Positions 8,917 through 17,568 of a stretch of 53,916 nt of DNA are shown here, in pieces. How positions within the stretch are numbered: the first letter of the stretch is position 1; every line of letters begins with the position of its first letter. The translations under genes were made by a program, and so were the position numbers. Source of the DNA: an uncultured Clostridia bacterium (GTDB lineage Bacteria > Bacillota > Clostridia > Christensenellales > Aristaeellaceae); assembly GCA_946413245.1 (NCBI GenBank), contig CAMKJS010000012.1, positions 1 to 53,916 of the forward strand, in the 5' to 3' direction. Under the pieces are notes generated by a model that was given only the letters and a program-made list of their open reading frames with translations, did not search any database and was not told where the DNA came from.

Positions 8917-10707
8917 TTATTTGGGATAGGTGTAGCGGGCGTTGAGAAACGGCATGCCGCTGTAAATGGAATCCGCGTCCGCGTAGATCCGGTAATAAGT
9001 GCCCGGAACCCAGTCGGTCTTCGTATAGTTCTGCACGACCACGGGGCGGGAACGGCCGTCCTCACTGGTGTTGATGACTGCCTGCTGGGGCTTTTCGGAA
9101 ATAAGACGCTGCACCACGCCCATGACCACATAGACCTGGCAGCGCTCCGCCCGGACCACCATGTTGCTCAGCAGTTCGTTGTAGTTAAACTCGTCCAGCG
9201 GCCAGGCCTTGGTGGTGTATTCATCCGCCTTCGGCAGATAATACACGGTATGGTCCACCCTGGAAGGCTTCCGGCCCGGGTAGGAGGCAATAATGGATAT
9301 GGTATTGTTTCCGATTTTGTCAAATATCGCGTTGAAGGTGAATTTGCCGGTGGAATCCAGATCCGTAATGTTCAGATCGGAATGGGGGGTGGTTACCTCC
9401 ACATAAGCTCCGGGCAGGGTGGTGGCTGAAACCTTCATCCAGTTCTGATCCGTGCTGCCGAACGTGCCGACCGCAAGGTCCAGCGGAATATCCTGTTTCT
9501 CCCGGTAAAGCACCACCGTGATGGTGTTGTCCCGGCAGTACTGGGAGCGGACGACGAAGGTGTATATATTGTCCCCTATGGGATGCACCTCAGCGTTATA
9601 GCTCATTTCACCGGTATCGGAGGCAACCGTGTCGGAAACGTCCTTGCCGTTGACCGTAACCCGGGAACCGGCACGAACCTCAAGCTTAATGGCGTACATC
9701 TGGGTGGATACGGTGGTGCGCAGGGAATCCGGCGACAGCAGTTTGATGGGACTGAGCTGAATATTGATGGTGTAGGAAATGGGATCCATCGGGAGCTGCC
9801 GGCCGGAAGCGGTTTTCACGAAAGGCGTCAGGGTGACGTCCATGGTTTCGTTCAGGTCTCCCTCCAGATTGTCATACCAGATATGGTCGGGAACTTCCAC
9901 CGTGGCATACCCTTCCGAGACCGCGTAGCTGGCGTGGAGTTCCCGGATGTAGATGGAGGTGCCTTCCTCGCCGGGAATCATAATCGTGTGAGAACCAACT
10001 TCACCTGTCATGCTGGCGGTAACGATGGCGCCGGAAGCATTCCCGACCGTACCGCCGGTACCAAAAAAGCGCTGCCACGCAAAAGCGCCGCCCGTGCCGA
10101 TGACCGCTGCCAGCAGCAGGAACAGGACAACCCGGCGGAACACCTTTTGCCGGCGGATCCGGGCGGGAAGCGTCAGAGGCATCCGGGTTGAAAAGGAACG
10201 GGAATGAGCATCCAGCGGCAGACTGCCCGGGGTGATCGGATCATAGGTACGGGTTTCCACAAAGGTACCCGTATCATCCATAAAGCGCACCCGGTGCCGG
10301 GTTTCCGACTCGCGGCGCGCGGCAGCCGCCTCGTCCGACACGCGGCGCATGGTGATGCGGCGCTGCACAGAGGGGTCCTCTGACGGGGCTTCTTCCGGCT
10401 CTTCCACTTCAATGCCGGAATACGGCCGCTCTGCGGTATTTTCCCGAAGACGCTGCAAAAGCTCAGCGCCTTCCTGCTTGCGTTTTTTCAGATCCTGCAT
10501 TTCCCGGGCCAGCGCGTCCCGGCTGTCCGGCTGATCCGACACCTGACCGAATTCGTCGGCACGCAGATATGCCGCAGGGCGTCTGTCATCCTGCAACGTA
10601 TCCTTCCAGGCCTGACGGGAAGCTCCGTCGATGTTCAGCGGCGTTCCGCACCGGAAACAGTGCGGCATGGAAGCACGGTTCCACTCGCCGCATACGGGAC
10701 ATTTCAT
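8917..10707 (-). CDS. Zinc-ribbon membrane protein with extracytoplasmic beta domains
   Basis: 596 aa. Residues 1-25 form a zinc ribbon (CPVCGEWNRASMPHCFRCG, two CxxC pairs). A charged, probably disordered cytoplasmic stretch runs to about residue 185. One membrane segment follows (VVLFLLLAAVIGTGGAFAW), then about 390 residues outside the cell that read as repeated beta-sandwich domains (FTFNAIFDKIGNNTISIIA; MSYNAEVHPIGDNIYTFVV). This layout suggests a membrane protein linking an inner metal-binding head to an outer Ig-like stalk. No enzyme motif seen; function unknown. ATG follows GGAGGT. Confidence 0.8.
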   Translation of the reverse strand: MKCPVCGEWNRASMPHCFRCGTPLNIDGASRQAWKDTLQDDRRPAAYLRADEFGQVSDQPDSRDALAREMQDLKKRKQEGAELLQRLRENTAERPYSGIEVEEPEEAPSEDPSVQRRITMRRVSDEAAAARRESETRHRVRFMDDTGTFVETRTYDPITPGSLPLDAHSRSFSTRMPLTLPARIRRQKVFRRVVLFLLLAAVIGTGGAFAWQRFFGTGGTVGNASGAIVTASMTGEVGSHTIMIPGEEGTSIYIRELHASYAVSEGYATVEVPDHIWYDNLEGDLNETMDVTLTPFVKTASGRQLPMDPISYTINIQLSPIKLLSPDSLRTTVSTQMYAIKLEVRAGSRVTVNGKDVSDTVASDTGEMSYNAEVHPIGDNIYTFVVRSQYCRDNTITVVLYREKQDIPLDLAVGTFGSTDQNWMKVSATTLPGAYVEVTTPHSDLNITDLDSTGKFTFNAIFDKIGNNTISIIASYPGRKPSRVDHTVYYLPKADEYTTKAWPLDEFNYNELLSNMVVRAERCQVYVVMGVVQRLISEKPQQAVINTSEDGRSRPVVVQNYTKTDWVPGTYYRIYADADSIYSGMPFLNARYTYPK

Positions 10708-10721
10708 TCAGAAACCTCCGG

Positions 10722-10751
10722 GTTATACTGCATAACGAATCTGGCTTCCAA
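10722..10751 (-). promoter_or_regulatory. Candidate promoter for the zinc-ribbon membrane protein
   Basis: On the minus strand, TTGGAA (10746-10751), 18 bp spacer, TATAAC (10722-10727), about 15 bases before the start codon at 10707. The leader would be very short. Confidence 0.45.
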
Positions 10752-10791
10752 ATTCGTTGATCATCAGGAGGGTATCAAAGAAAAAGATTGA

Positions 10792-10814
10792 TTGATTTGC
10801 GTGCGGCAAATCAA
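10792..10814. repeat. TTGATTT hairpin repeat, copy 2
   Basis: Perfect arms TTGATTTGC and GCAAATCAA around GTGCG. Matches the copy at 4953-4975. On the minus strand a T-rich stretch follows about eight bases later, so it may also help end transcription of the LCP gene. Confidence 0.6.
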
Positions 10815-10842
10815 AGTGACAATGCGTACAGATCCGGCAGCC

Positions 10843-11859
10843 TTAATCGTCATCAATGACCAGGAAGCTGTTCTGCAGATAATCGGCCATGGCGGCCCGA
10901 CAGGCTTCCCAGTCCACCTCCTGCGCCGCCATTTCCAGATAATTGATCGGCTGTACGGCGCCGTCCGGCGGAAGCCGGAGCTCCTCGATGGTGCAGTCCC
11001 TCAGGGAGAACGCATAGGAAGCGGCGTCAAGCATCTCTTCCAGATTCATATTGGTGGAATTGTTGTTCTCCATCACGTTGTTCACCAGGGCCTGCGCCTC
11101 GTCCCAGGTGACATTCCGGCATTTGTCCGCCAGATTGCTCAACACAGTGCGGACACGCTGGGTGCGCATAAAATCCCCGCCGCCGCCGGCCTTGCGGATA
11201 CGCATATAGATCACCGCGCTGTGACCCCGGAAATGATAGGTGCCTTCCGGATGATGGCCGGAAGCGCGGAGATCGTGCCCGGTGGAGGACCGGACGGATC
11301 CCGGGGGAACGGCGTACCGGCGAAGGTAGTCGATCTCGTAGCTCTTCAGATCCACGTCCACTCCTCCCAGATAATCCACGATATTGGCGATCTGGGTGAA
11401 GTCAAACAGAATGTACTTTTCAATGCGCACGCCGATGTGCTCGCTGATGGTGCGGCAGAGCTCCTCCGCGCCGTAGTCGTTATAGACGTAGTTGATGCGG
11501 CCGGTGCCGCCGTTCGGCTTGTGAATCAGCGCATCCCGGATAATGGAGGTGAGCATGATGCGGTGCGCCCGGGTATCCAGGGTGACCAGCACGATCCCGT
11601 CCGTGTTCCCGTAGAGATCACGGCGACGGCCGCCGGCACCGGTGGGCGGCTCGATTCCATCCGGCCGGGGTTTGGATTTCCACAGGTCCACACACAGCAT
11701 CAGATAGTGATGCTGGCCTTCCACCACGGGAGGAAGCTCATCAAACGGCACATAGGAAATCGGCGCTGGAGTCCGGGACTCCGCGGCAGCCGGAAGAAGG
11801 GGCAGCAGCGACAGCGCGCAGACCAGCCCGCATAATACAAGGCAGAACGCTTTCCGCAT
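10843..11859 (-). CDS. LytR-CpsA-Psr (LCP) family protein
   Basis: 338 aa from the ATG at 11859, with AAAGGAG upstream; the longer in-frame extension would run through the promoter. Signal sequence MRKAFCLVLCGLVCALSLLPLLPAAAES. The LCP domain is recognisable by YLMLCVDLW, GNTDGIVLVTLDTRAHRIMLTSIIRDALI, NYVYNDYGAEELCRTISEHIGV and IANIVDYLGGVDVDL, then RIRKAGGGGDFMRTQRVR. Known family members attach wall teichoic acids or capsular polymers to peptidoglycan at the outer membrane face. Here the signal seems cleavable rather than a long anchor. Exact polymer unknown. Confidence 0.9.
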   Translation of the reverse strand: MRKAFCLVLCGLVCALSLLPLLPAAAESRTPAPISYVPFDELPPVVEGQHHYLMLCVDLWKSKPRPDGIEPPTGAGGRRRDLYGNTDGIVLVTLDTRAHRIMLTSIIRDALIHKPNGGTGRINYVYNDYGAEELCRTISEHIGVRIEKYILFDFTQIANIVDYLGGVDVDLKSYEIDYLRRYAVPPGSVRSSTGHDLRASGHHPEGTYHFRGHSAVIYMRIRKAGGGGDFMRTQRVRTVLSNLADKCRNVTWDEAQALVNNVMENNNSTNMNLEEMLDAASYAFSLRDCTIEELRLPPDGAVQPINYLEMAAQEVDWEACRAAMADYLQNSFLVIDDD

Positions 11860-11901
11860 GAAGCAAGCACTCCTTTGATCGCCGGGGCGATATTCTGCGC
11901 T

Positions 11902-11931
11902 ATTATACATGAAAAAGAGGAAAAGAGTCAA
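11902..11931 (-). promoter_or_regulatory. sigma-A promoter for the LCP gene
   Basis: On the minus strand, TTGACT (11926-11931), 18 bp spacer, TATAAT (11902-11907), about 40 bases before the LCP start. It lies back to back with the promoter of the large LRR gene. Confidence 0.7.
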
Positions 11932-11959
11932 ATCCGGCACCTGCTGATCCATCAGGTCC

Positions 11960-11988
11960 TTGAAATCAGCAGGCGGTTGCGGTATAAT
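11960..11988 (+). promoter_or_regulatory. sigma-A promoter for the large LRR protein
   Basis: TTGAAA (11960-11965), 17 bp spacer, TATAAT (11983-11988). The start codon is at 12066, leaving a leader of about 70 bases. Confidence 0.75.
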
Positions 11989-12065
11989 TTTTTCCGGCAA
12001 AAAACGGAAACAGACCTGTTTACGTTCCGGAAGATCCGATTTGCGGGACATGGGAGGCTGCGGGA

Positions 12066-15000
12066 ATGATCACAACCAAAAAACGTTTCGGGAAATGGAT
12101 AATACTGGCTATCCTGACAGCGTTGCTGCTGGCTGCTGTCTGCGGACCGGCGCTGGCCGCGACGAGCGGGACGACGGACGGCCTGAGCTGGACGCTGAGC
12201 GACACCGGAGAACTTGCCGTGAAGGGAGAGGGAGTGATTTCTTCTTCTGTTGCAGCAGCGGCCGGCAAAACGAAGATCAAGACCGTCGTACTGGATTCGG
12301 GAATCACCGGCATCGGGGATTCCGCTTTTCAGAGCTGCACGGCCATGACATCCGTGAACATGAAGGACGGCGTCACAAGCATCGGAAACAAGGCGTTTTA
12401 CGGATGCAGCGCGCTGAAAACGATCGTGCTTCCAGACAAAATCAAGAGCGTCGGGACAGACGCTTTCTCTTCCGGGACGGTCCGGTACGCCAATACCGAA
12501 AGCACGACCGCGAAAACGCTGAGCTACGCCGGTTTTTCCTTCCGGCCGCCGGATAACGCCTGCGAGCTGAAGTACATCTATTCCGGAACGGTGATCGACG
12601 GGCTGGAATGCATCGGAGCGGATAACGCGGCCACGGAGATCGAGATTCCGAACGGCGTCACTTCCATCGGGGCGTCGGCCTTCTCCGGCCATACAAAGCT
12701 TGTGAGCATATCGATTCCGGGCAGCGTCACCGCGCTGGGCGTCAGGGCGTTTTACGGATGCAGCGTGCTGACGGGTGTCGAGCTCCCGGACAGTATTACC
12801 GGAATCAGCAATTACGCGTTTTACAACTGCGACAGCCTGACTTATTTCGGGATTCCGGGCAGCGTGACGGCGATCGGGGATTACGCGTTCAGCAGCTGCG
12901 GAAAACTGGCTGAGGTCAGTATTCCGGCCAGTGTGACCCAGATCGGGATCAAGGCATTTTCTGACTGCAGCCGTCTGACGGGGATCATGCTTCCGGATTA
13001 TATTACCGCGATCGGAGAAAACGCATTCGCATCCGGAACGATCCGGTACAGCAGCCTGGACAGCGTGACCGCGGAGACCCTGAGCAAGGCCGGATTTTCG
13101 TTCCGGCTTCCGGACAACGCCTGTAACCTGAAATATATCTATACCGGCACTGCGCGGACCGGGCTGGAATGCATCGGCGCCGACCTCAGCGCGACAGCCA
13201 TCGACATTCCGGACGGAGTTACTTCCATCAGCGCGTCCGCGTTCTCGGGTCAGACAAAGGCTACCAGGGCCACGATCCCGGACACGGTGACCAGCGTCGG
13301 AAACCGGGCGTTTTCCGGATGCAGCGCCCTGACGGACGTTTCGATTCCGACCAGCATCACCGCGATCAGCGCATACATGTTCAACAGCTGCAGCAGCCTG
13401 GAGAGAATCACCATTCCGAACAGCGTGACTGCGATCGGCGATTACGCCTTCAACAGCTGCTCCAAGCTGTCGGAGGTTTCGATTCCGAACGGGCTGACCG
13501 GCATCGGGATCAAGGCGTTCTACAACTGCAGCAGGCTGGATTCCGTGACCCTTCCGGAGGGAATTACCGCTGTAGGAGAAAATGCTTTCACGACCGACAC
13601 CATCCGTTACTGCAACATGGAAAGCAAAACAGCGCGCACGCTCAGCAAGGCCGGATTCGTTTTCCGGATTGCGGAGAATCCGTGCAAGCTGAAATATGTC
13701 TACGTAGGGGACAGCGAGACCGGCCTGGAATGTGCCGGGGCGGACGCGGAAGCATGGGAGATCAATATCCCGAAAGGCGTGACGTCGATCGCGGCTTCAG
13801 CGTTCTCCGGCCATACCAAAGTGAACAGCGTGACGATTCCGATCACCGTTACCGCGATCGGGGCAAGGGCATTTTCCGGATGCAGCGCCCTGACAGACGT
13901 CGCGCTCCCGGACAGCATTACCGCTATCAGCAACTATGCTTTCAACAGCTGCGGAAATCTCGGAACGATTCTGATCCCGAGCAGCGTGACCCAGATCGGA
14001 GATTATGCGTTCAACAGCTGCAGCAAGCTGACGGAGATTGTTCTCCCGGACGCGCTGACAAGCATCGGGATCAAGGCTTTCTACAACTGCAGCAGGCTGA
14101 CGTCCGTGAATCTTCCGGCCGGGATTACTACGGCAGGAGACAGCGCATTCAGCTCCGGAACGATCCGGTACTGCGCGCTGGACAGCAAAACAGCGCGCAC
14201 CCTGGGGAAAGCCGGATATGACTTCCGTGTTCCTGGGAACGCCTGCAACCTGAAGTATATCTTTGCGGGCGATTCGGAGACGGGGCTGTCCTGCGCGGGC
14301 GCGGACGCGAACACCGATGAAATCAGCATTCCGAACGGTGTAACCGCGATCGGGGCTTCCGCGTTTTCAGGGAACCGGAATGTGACCTCCGTCACTGTTC
14401 CGGTTACGGTCACATCCATCGGCGCGCGGGCGTTTTCCGGTTGCAGCAATCTGGAAAGAGTTGCCCTGCCGGACGCCGTCACGTCGATCGGCGACAACGC
14501 ATTCTATTCCTGCAGCGCGTGCATCGTCGCGAACTGCGATTCCTACGCGGCAGAGTGGGCGCAGGCCAACAACCAGAATTCTGAACTGATTCACGCCTGG
14601 GGCGAACCGACATACATCTGGGCGGAGGATTATGAAACCGTGACAGGCCGGCATACATGCACCAAAAACGCACAGCATGCCGAAGAAGAAACCGTGTGGG
14701 TTTACGGTGAAGTAATCGTCGAGGCCACCTGTACGGAACAGGGTGAAATCCATTACGTTTCCAATGAGTTCAGCAGTCCCGGCTTTACGGTGCAGGAAAA
14801 GACGGTCATTACCGAACCGTACGGCCATGACTGGTACGGGCCGGAGTATGAATGGGCGGAGGATTACAGCCAGGTTACGGGAACCATGTACTGCTGGCGG
14901 GACGCATCCCACAACGTGACCGAAACCGTATCCGCCACCGGAAAGGTGACCACTCCGGCCACCGCTGAATCCTGGGGGATCATGACCTATACGTCCGCCG

Positions 15001-16223
15001 CATTTCAGAGCGAGTTGTTTTCCGTGCAGACGATTGAGGTGGAGATCCCGCCGCTGGATCCCGGCCCCACCGACACGCCTGAAGAAACAGTGACGGCAAC
15101 ACCCACCGGAACGCCGGCAGGTACGGTTACGCCGACTCCCACCGCGACCGGCGGAACCCCCACGCCGACGCCAACCGCGACGCCGTCTTCCCGGCATACG
15201 CTGACCATCCATTATGTGTTTGCGGACGGGTCGAAAGCAGCGGATTCCCATGTGGAAAAGCTGGCAGAGGGAAAGAAGTATTCCGTTAAGTCCCCGGTTC
15301 TCGAAGGATACAAGGCAAGCAAGACAAAAGTATCCGGCGTGATGGGCAAGGAGGACATTACCGAGACCGTTATTTATCAGGTCAACCTTGTTGACCAGGT
15401 CAAGGCAAACGGCGGCATATACAACCTGAACCACGAAAAGAAAACTGCCATCTTCGCGAAAGCCGCCAAGACAACAGCGACCACCCTGAAGATTAACGCG
15501 AAGGTCAAAGCCAACGGAAAGACCTATAATGTGACATCCATCGCAGCGAGTGCCTGCAAAGGCATGAAGAAGCTGACCACGGTCACCATCGGCGCCCAGG
15601 TGAAAACCATCGGCAAGAACGCTTTCAGCAAGTGTCCGAAGCTGAAGACCGTCAAGGGCGGCGCCGGGGTGACCACGATCAGCGCCGGCGCTTTCGCGGG
15701 ATGCAAAGTCCTGACCTCCGTCGTCACCTTCAAGAAGGCTACCGCCATTCAGGACGGCGCCTTCCAGTCCACCGGGCTGAAAAAGTTCACCCTGGGAGAC
15801 AAGCTGAAGACGCTCGGCAAAAATGTTTTCGCCTCGTGTACGGCCCTTACGAAGATCGAGGGTGGCAAGAATCTGGCCACCATCGGCGCGGAAGCGTTCA
15901 CCGGCTGCACAAAGCTGACCACCCTTCCGCTGCTCGGCAGCCTGCAGACCATCGGGGACAAGGCTTTCAAGGGCTGCAAGGCCCTGGCGAAGATCACGTT
16001 CAGCGCGAAGGTGGAGAATATCGGGGCCAGCGCCTTCTCCGGCTGCTCGAAGCTGAAGACCATCGTGATCAAGACAAAGCTGCTGAAAGACAGAACCATC
16101 GGAAACAACGCCTTCAGCGGCATCGCTTCCAGCCCGACGGTTACCTGCCCGAAGGGAATGAAGGAACTCTATAAATCCATTCTGCTTCGGAAAGGTATGC
16201 CGAAAGGTACCAAATTCAAATGA
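12066..16223 (+). CDS. Large secreted BspA-like leucine-rich repeat protein
   Basis: 1385 aa. Signal peptide residues 1-34 (ending GPALAA). A long array of LRR_5/BspA units (pattern SVTAIGDYAFSSCGKLAEV) fills residues about 60-830. It is built from super-repeats that restart at NAC/NPC-(E/N/K)LKYI/V at 12555, 13116, 13677 and 14238, exactly 561 bp (187 aa) apart; the fourth is partial. Two Ig/BIG-like strand-rich segments follow, then a Thr/Pro linker (TPTPTATPSS) near 15060-15190. A MucBP-like domain (TIHYVFADGSKAADSHVEKL) comes next, then a second LRR block whose end matches the 35-1306 protein. No LPXTG. Likely a surface adhesin-type protein. Confidence 0.92.
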   Translation: MITTKKRFGKWIILAILTALLLAAVCGPALAATSGTTDGLSWTLSDTGELAVKGEGVISSSVAAAAGKTKIKTVVLDSGITGIGDSAFQSCTAMTSVNMKDGVTSIGNKAFYGCSALKTIVLPDKIKSVGTDAFSSGTVRYANTESTTAKTLSYAGFSFRPPDNACELKYIYSGTVIDGLECIGADNAATEIEIPNGVTSIGASAFSGHTKLVSISIPGSVTALGVRAFYGCSVLTGVELPDSITGISNYAFYNCDSLTYFGIPGSVTAIGDYAFSSCGKLAEVSIPASVTQIGIKAFSDCSRLTGIMLPDYITAIGENAFASGTIRYSSLDSVTAETLSKAGFSFRLPDNACNLKYIYTGTARTGLECIGADLSATAIDIPDGVTSISASAFSGQTKATRATIPDTVTSVGNRAFSGCSALTDVSIPTSITAISAYMFNSCSSLERITIPNSVTAIGDYAFNSCSKLSEVSIPNGLTGIGIKAFYNCSRLDSVTLPEGITAVGENAFTTDTIRYCNMESKTARTLSKAGFVFRIAENPCKLKYVYVGDSETGLECAGADAEAWEINIPKGVTSIAASAFSGHTKVNSVTIPITVTAIGARAFSGCSALTDVALPDSITAISNYAFNSCGNLGTILIPSSVTQIGDYAFNSCSKLTEIVLPDALTSIGIKAFYNCSRLTSVNLPAGITTAGDSAFSSGTIRYCALDSKTARTLGKAGYDFRVPGNACNLKYIFAGDSETGLSCAGADANTDEISIPNGVTAIGASAFSGNRNVTSVTVPVTVTSIGARAFSGCSNLERVALPDAVTSIGDNAFYSCSACIVANCDSYAAEWAQANNQNSELIHAWGEPTYIWAEDYETVTGRHTCTKNAQHAEEETVWVYGEVIVEATCTEQGEIHYVSNEFSSPGFTVQEKTVITEPYGHDWYGPEYEWAEDYSQVTGTMYCWRDASHNVTETVSATGKVTTPATAESWGIMTYTSAAFQSELFSVQTIEVEIPPLDPGPTDTPEETVTATPTGTPAGTVTPTPTATGGTPTPTPTATPSSRHTLTIHYVFADGSKAADSHVEKLAEGKKYSVKSPVLEGYKASKTKVSGVMGKEDITETVIYQVNLVDQVKANGGIYNLNHEKKTAIFAKAAKTTATTLKINAKVKANGKTYNVTSIAASACKGMKKLTTVTIGAQVKTIGKNAFSKCPKLKTVKGGAGVTTISAGAFAGCKVLTSVVTFKKATAIQDGAFQSTGLKKFTLGDKLKTLGKNVFASCTALTKIEGGKNLATIGAEAFTGCTKLTTLPLLGSLQTIGDKAFKGCKALAKITFSAKVENIGASAFSGCSKLKTIVIKTKLLKDRTIGNNAFSGIASSPTVTCPKGMKELYKSILLRKGMPKGTKFK
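12555..14510 (+). repeat. 561-bp coding super-repeat (three full copies plus one partial)
   Basis: Each unit opens with Asn-(Ala/Pro)-Cys-x-Leu-Lys-Tyr and runs through about eight LRR turns to an SGTIRYC..(L/M)(D/E)SKTARTL segment. Unit starts are at 12555, 13116, 13677 and 14238; the identical 561-bp step shows no insertions or deletions since duplication. Confidence 0.85.
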
Positions 16224-16271
16224 CGCTGTTCTGACGTATTGATCCGATTCTCATCATGGCTGCCAGAATGA

Positions 16272-16309
16272 AAAAAGTACGTTTTCCGCGCGGAAAACGT
16301 ACTTTTTTT
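16272..16309. terminator. Strong intrinsic terminator after the LRR gene
   Basis: Nearly perfect hairpin AAAAGTACGTTTTCCG/CGGAAAACGTACTTTT with T tract on the plus strand and A tract on the other side. It could work in both directions, but only the plus-strand gene ends here. Confidence 0.88.
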
Positions 16310-16430
16310 GAAGGGCTGAACAGTTGTTCGTACTTTTCGTGTTTTTCCACCGTGAAAGGCTTCCTTTTTCAGTGATGGATTGATAATATGGTATCGCGAA
16401 CACGCAATATCATGAAACGAGGTGCTGAAC

Positions 16431-17393
16431 ATGAAGAAACTGATGAGCGCATTGCTGGCCCTGTGCCTGGCGCTGACCCTGACAGGGGCCGCGCTGGCGG
16501 ACGGAACGCTGACCTTCACCACCGGCGGGACGGCCGGAACGTATTACGCCTTTGGAACCGTGCTGGCGCAGTACATCTCCAACAACACTGACGTGACAGT
16601 GAACGCCGTGGCCGGTAACGGTTCCGCAGACAATATCGACAAACTGGACATGGAAGTGGCGCAGCTGGGTTTCGTGCAGAACGACGTGGCGAACTACGCC
16701 TATAACGGCATCCGCTTCGAACAGTACGAAGGGCAGCCGGTCGACACGTTCACCGCCATTGCCGCCCTGTATACCGAAACCGTGCAGCTGATTACCTGCA
16801 ATCCCGAGATCAAGAGCGTAGCGGACCTGAAGGGAAAGAACGTGTCCATCGGTTCCTCCGGCTCCGGTGTGTATTTTAACGCCATGGACTTCCTGGCAGC
16901 CTACGACATGACCGAAGCGGATATCGTTCCCACGTATCAGAGTTTCGGTGACTCCGCTGAAGCCCTGAAGGACGGAAAGATCGACGCGGCCTTCGTGGTG
17001 GCCGGCGCCCCGACCCCCGCTGTGACCGACCTGGCCACCAGCAAGCCTACCTACCTGATTTCCCTGGACGCAGAGCATGTCGCGAAGCTGCAGGAGATTT
17101 CCCCCGTATACGCTGAATCAGTCATTCCCGCCGGCACCTACGCGGGCCAGGACGCGGACGTGGTAACGGTGGGCGTGAAAGCGACCATCATCGCCAACGG
17201 CCAGGTGAGCGACGATCAGGCCTATGCCATCGTGAAAGCGATTTTTGAAGGCAAGGAAGCCATTTCCGAAGCTCACGCGAAAGGCGCTGAACTGGATCTG
17301 AACTATGCCGCCACCTGCGGCCTGCCTTATCATCCCGGCGCCGCGAAGTATTTCGCTGAGCAGGGCATTACGGTGGAGACTGTGAATCCCTGA
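16431..17393 (+). CDS. TAXI-family TRAP transporter solute-binding protein
   Basis: 320 aa from the ATG at 16431 after ACGAGGTG; a GTG three codons earlier is the alternative. Signal peptide ends at ALA before DGTLTF. The opening TFTTGGTAGTYYAFGTVLAQYI, the AGNGSADNIDKL loop, FVQNDVANYAYNG, and GKNVSIGSSGSGVYFNA are typical of TAXI proteins, which bind dicarboxylates, glutamate or related organic acids outside the cell. The permease follows at 17569, separated by a hairpin and an intergenic repeat. Substrate cannot be told. Confidence 0.93.
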   Translation: MKKLMSALLALCLALTLTGAALADGTLTFTTGGTAGTYYAFGTVLAQYISNNTDVTVNAVAGNGSADNIDKLDMEVAQLGFVQNDVANYAYNGIRFEQYEGQPVDTFTAIAALYTETVQLITCNPEIKSVADLKGKNVSIGSSGSGVYFNAMDFLAAYDMTEADIVPTYQSFGDSAEALKDGKIDAAFVVAGAPTPAVTDLATSKPTYLISLDAEHVAKLQEISPVYAESVIPAGTYAGQDADVVTVGVKATIIANGQVSDDQAYAIVKAIFEGKEAISEAHAKGAELDLNYAATCGLPYHPGAAKYFAEQGITVETVNP

Positions 17394-17418
17394 GGTCCGA
17401 GGGGCACATGAAACGGTC

Positions 17419-17455
17419 CGGCAATCCGCTTTCCGATGGGAAAGCGGATTCCGGT
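17419..17455 (+). terminator. Hairpin between TRAP binding protein and permease (attenuator-like)
   Basis: CCGG-c-AATCCGCTTTCC, loop GATG, GGAAAGCGGATT-CCGG, then TTTTC. A stable stem with a short T-run could let only part of the transcription pass into the permease gene, giving more binding protein than permease. Confidence 0.55.
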
Positions 17456-17465
17456 TTTCATGGGA

Positions 17466-17517
17466 TTTCGCGTCTGCGGACGCGACCAGGGCTTTCCGAT
17501 CGCCCTGGACCTTCGGT
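17466..17517. repeat. Two-hairpin intergenic repeat, short variant
   Basis: Hairpin CGCGTC-TGCG-GACGCG, one base, then hairpin CCAGGGC-TTTCCGATC-GCCCTGG, then ACCTTCGGT. Same element as 3282-3437 but with the short loop intact. Confidence 0.7.
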
Positions 17518-17568
17518 CAGGAAAAAGTATGATTCCTTGTTTTATTTTGTTTCGCAAGGAGAGTATCC

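Noticed and set aside
12555..14510. Possible CRISPR-like or tandem DNA array
   Set aside because: The 561-bp period lies in one continuous reading frame of leucine-rich repeats; there are no short repeat-spacer units.
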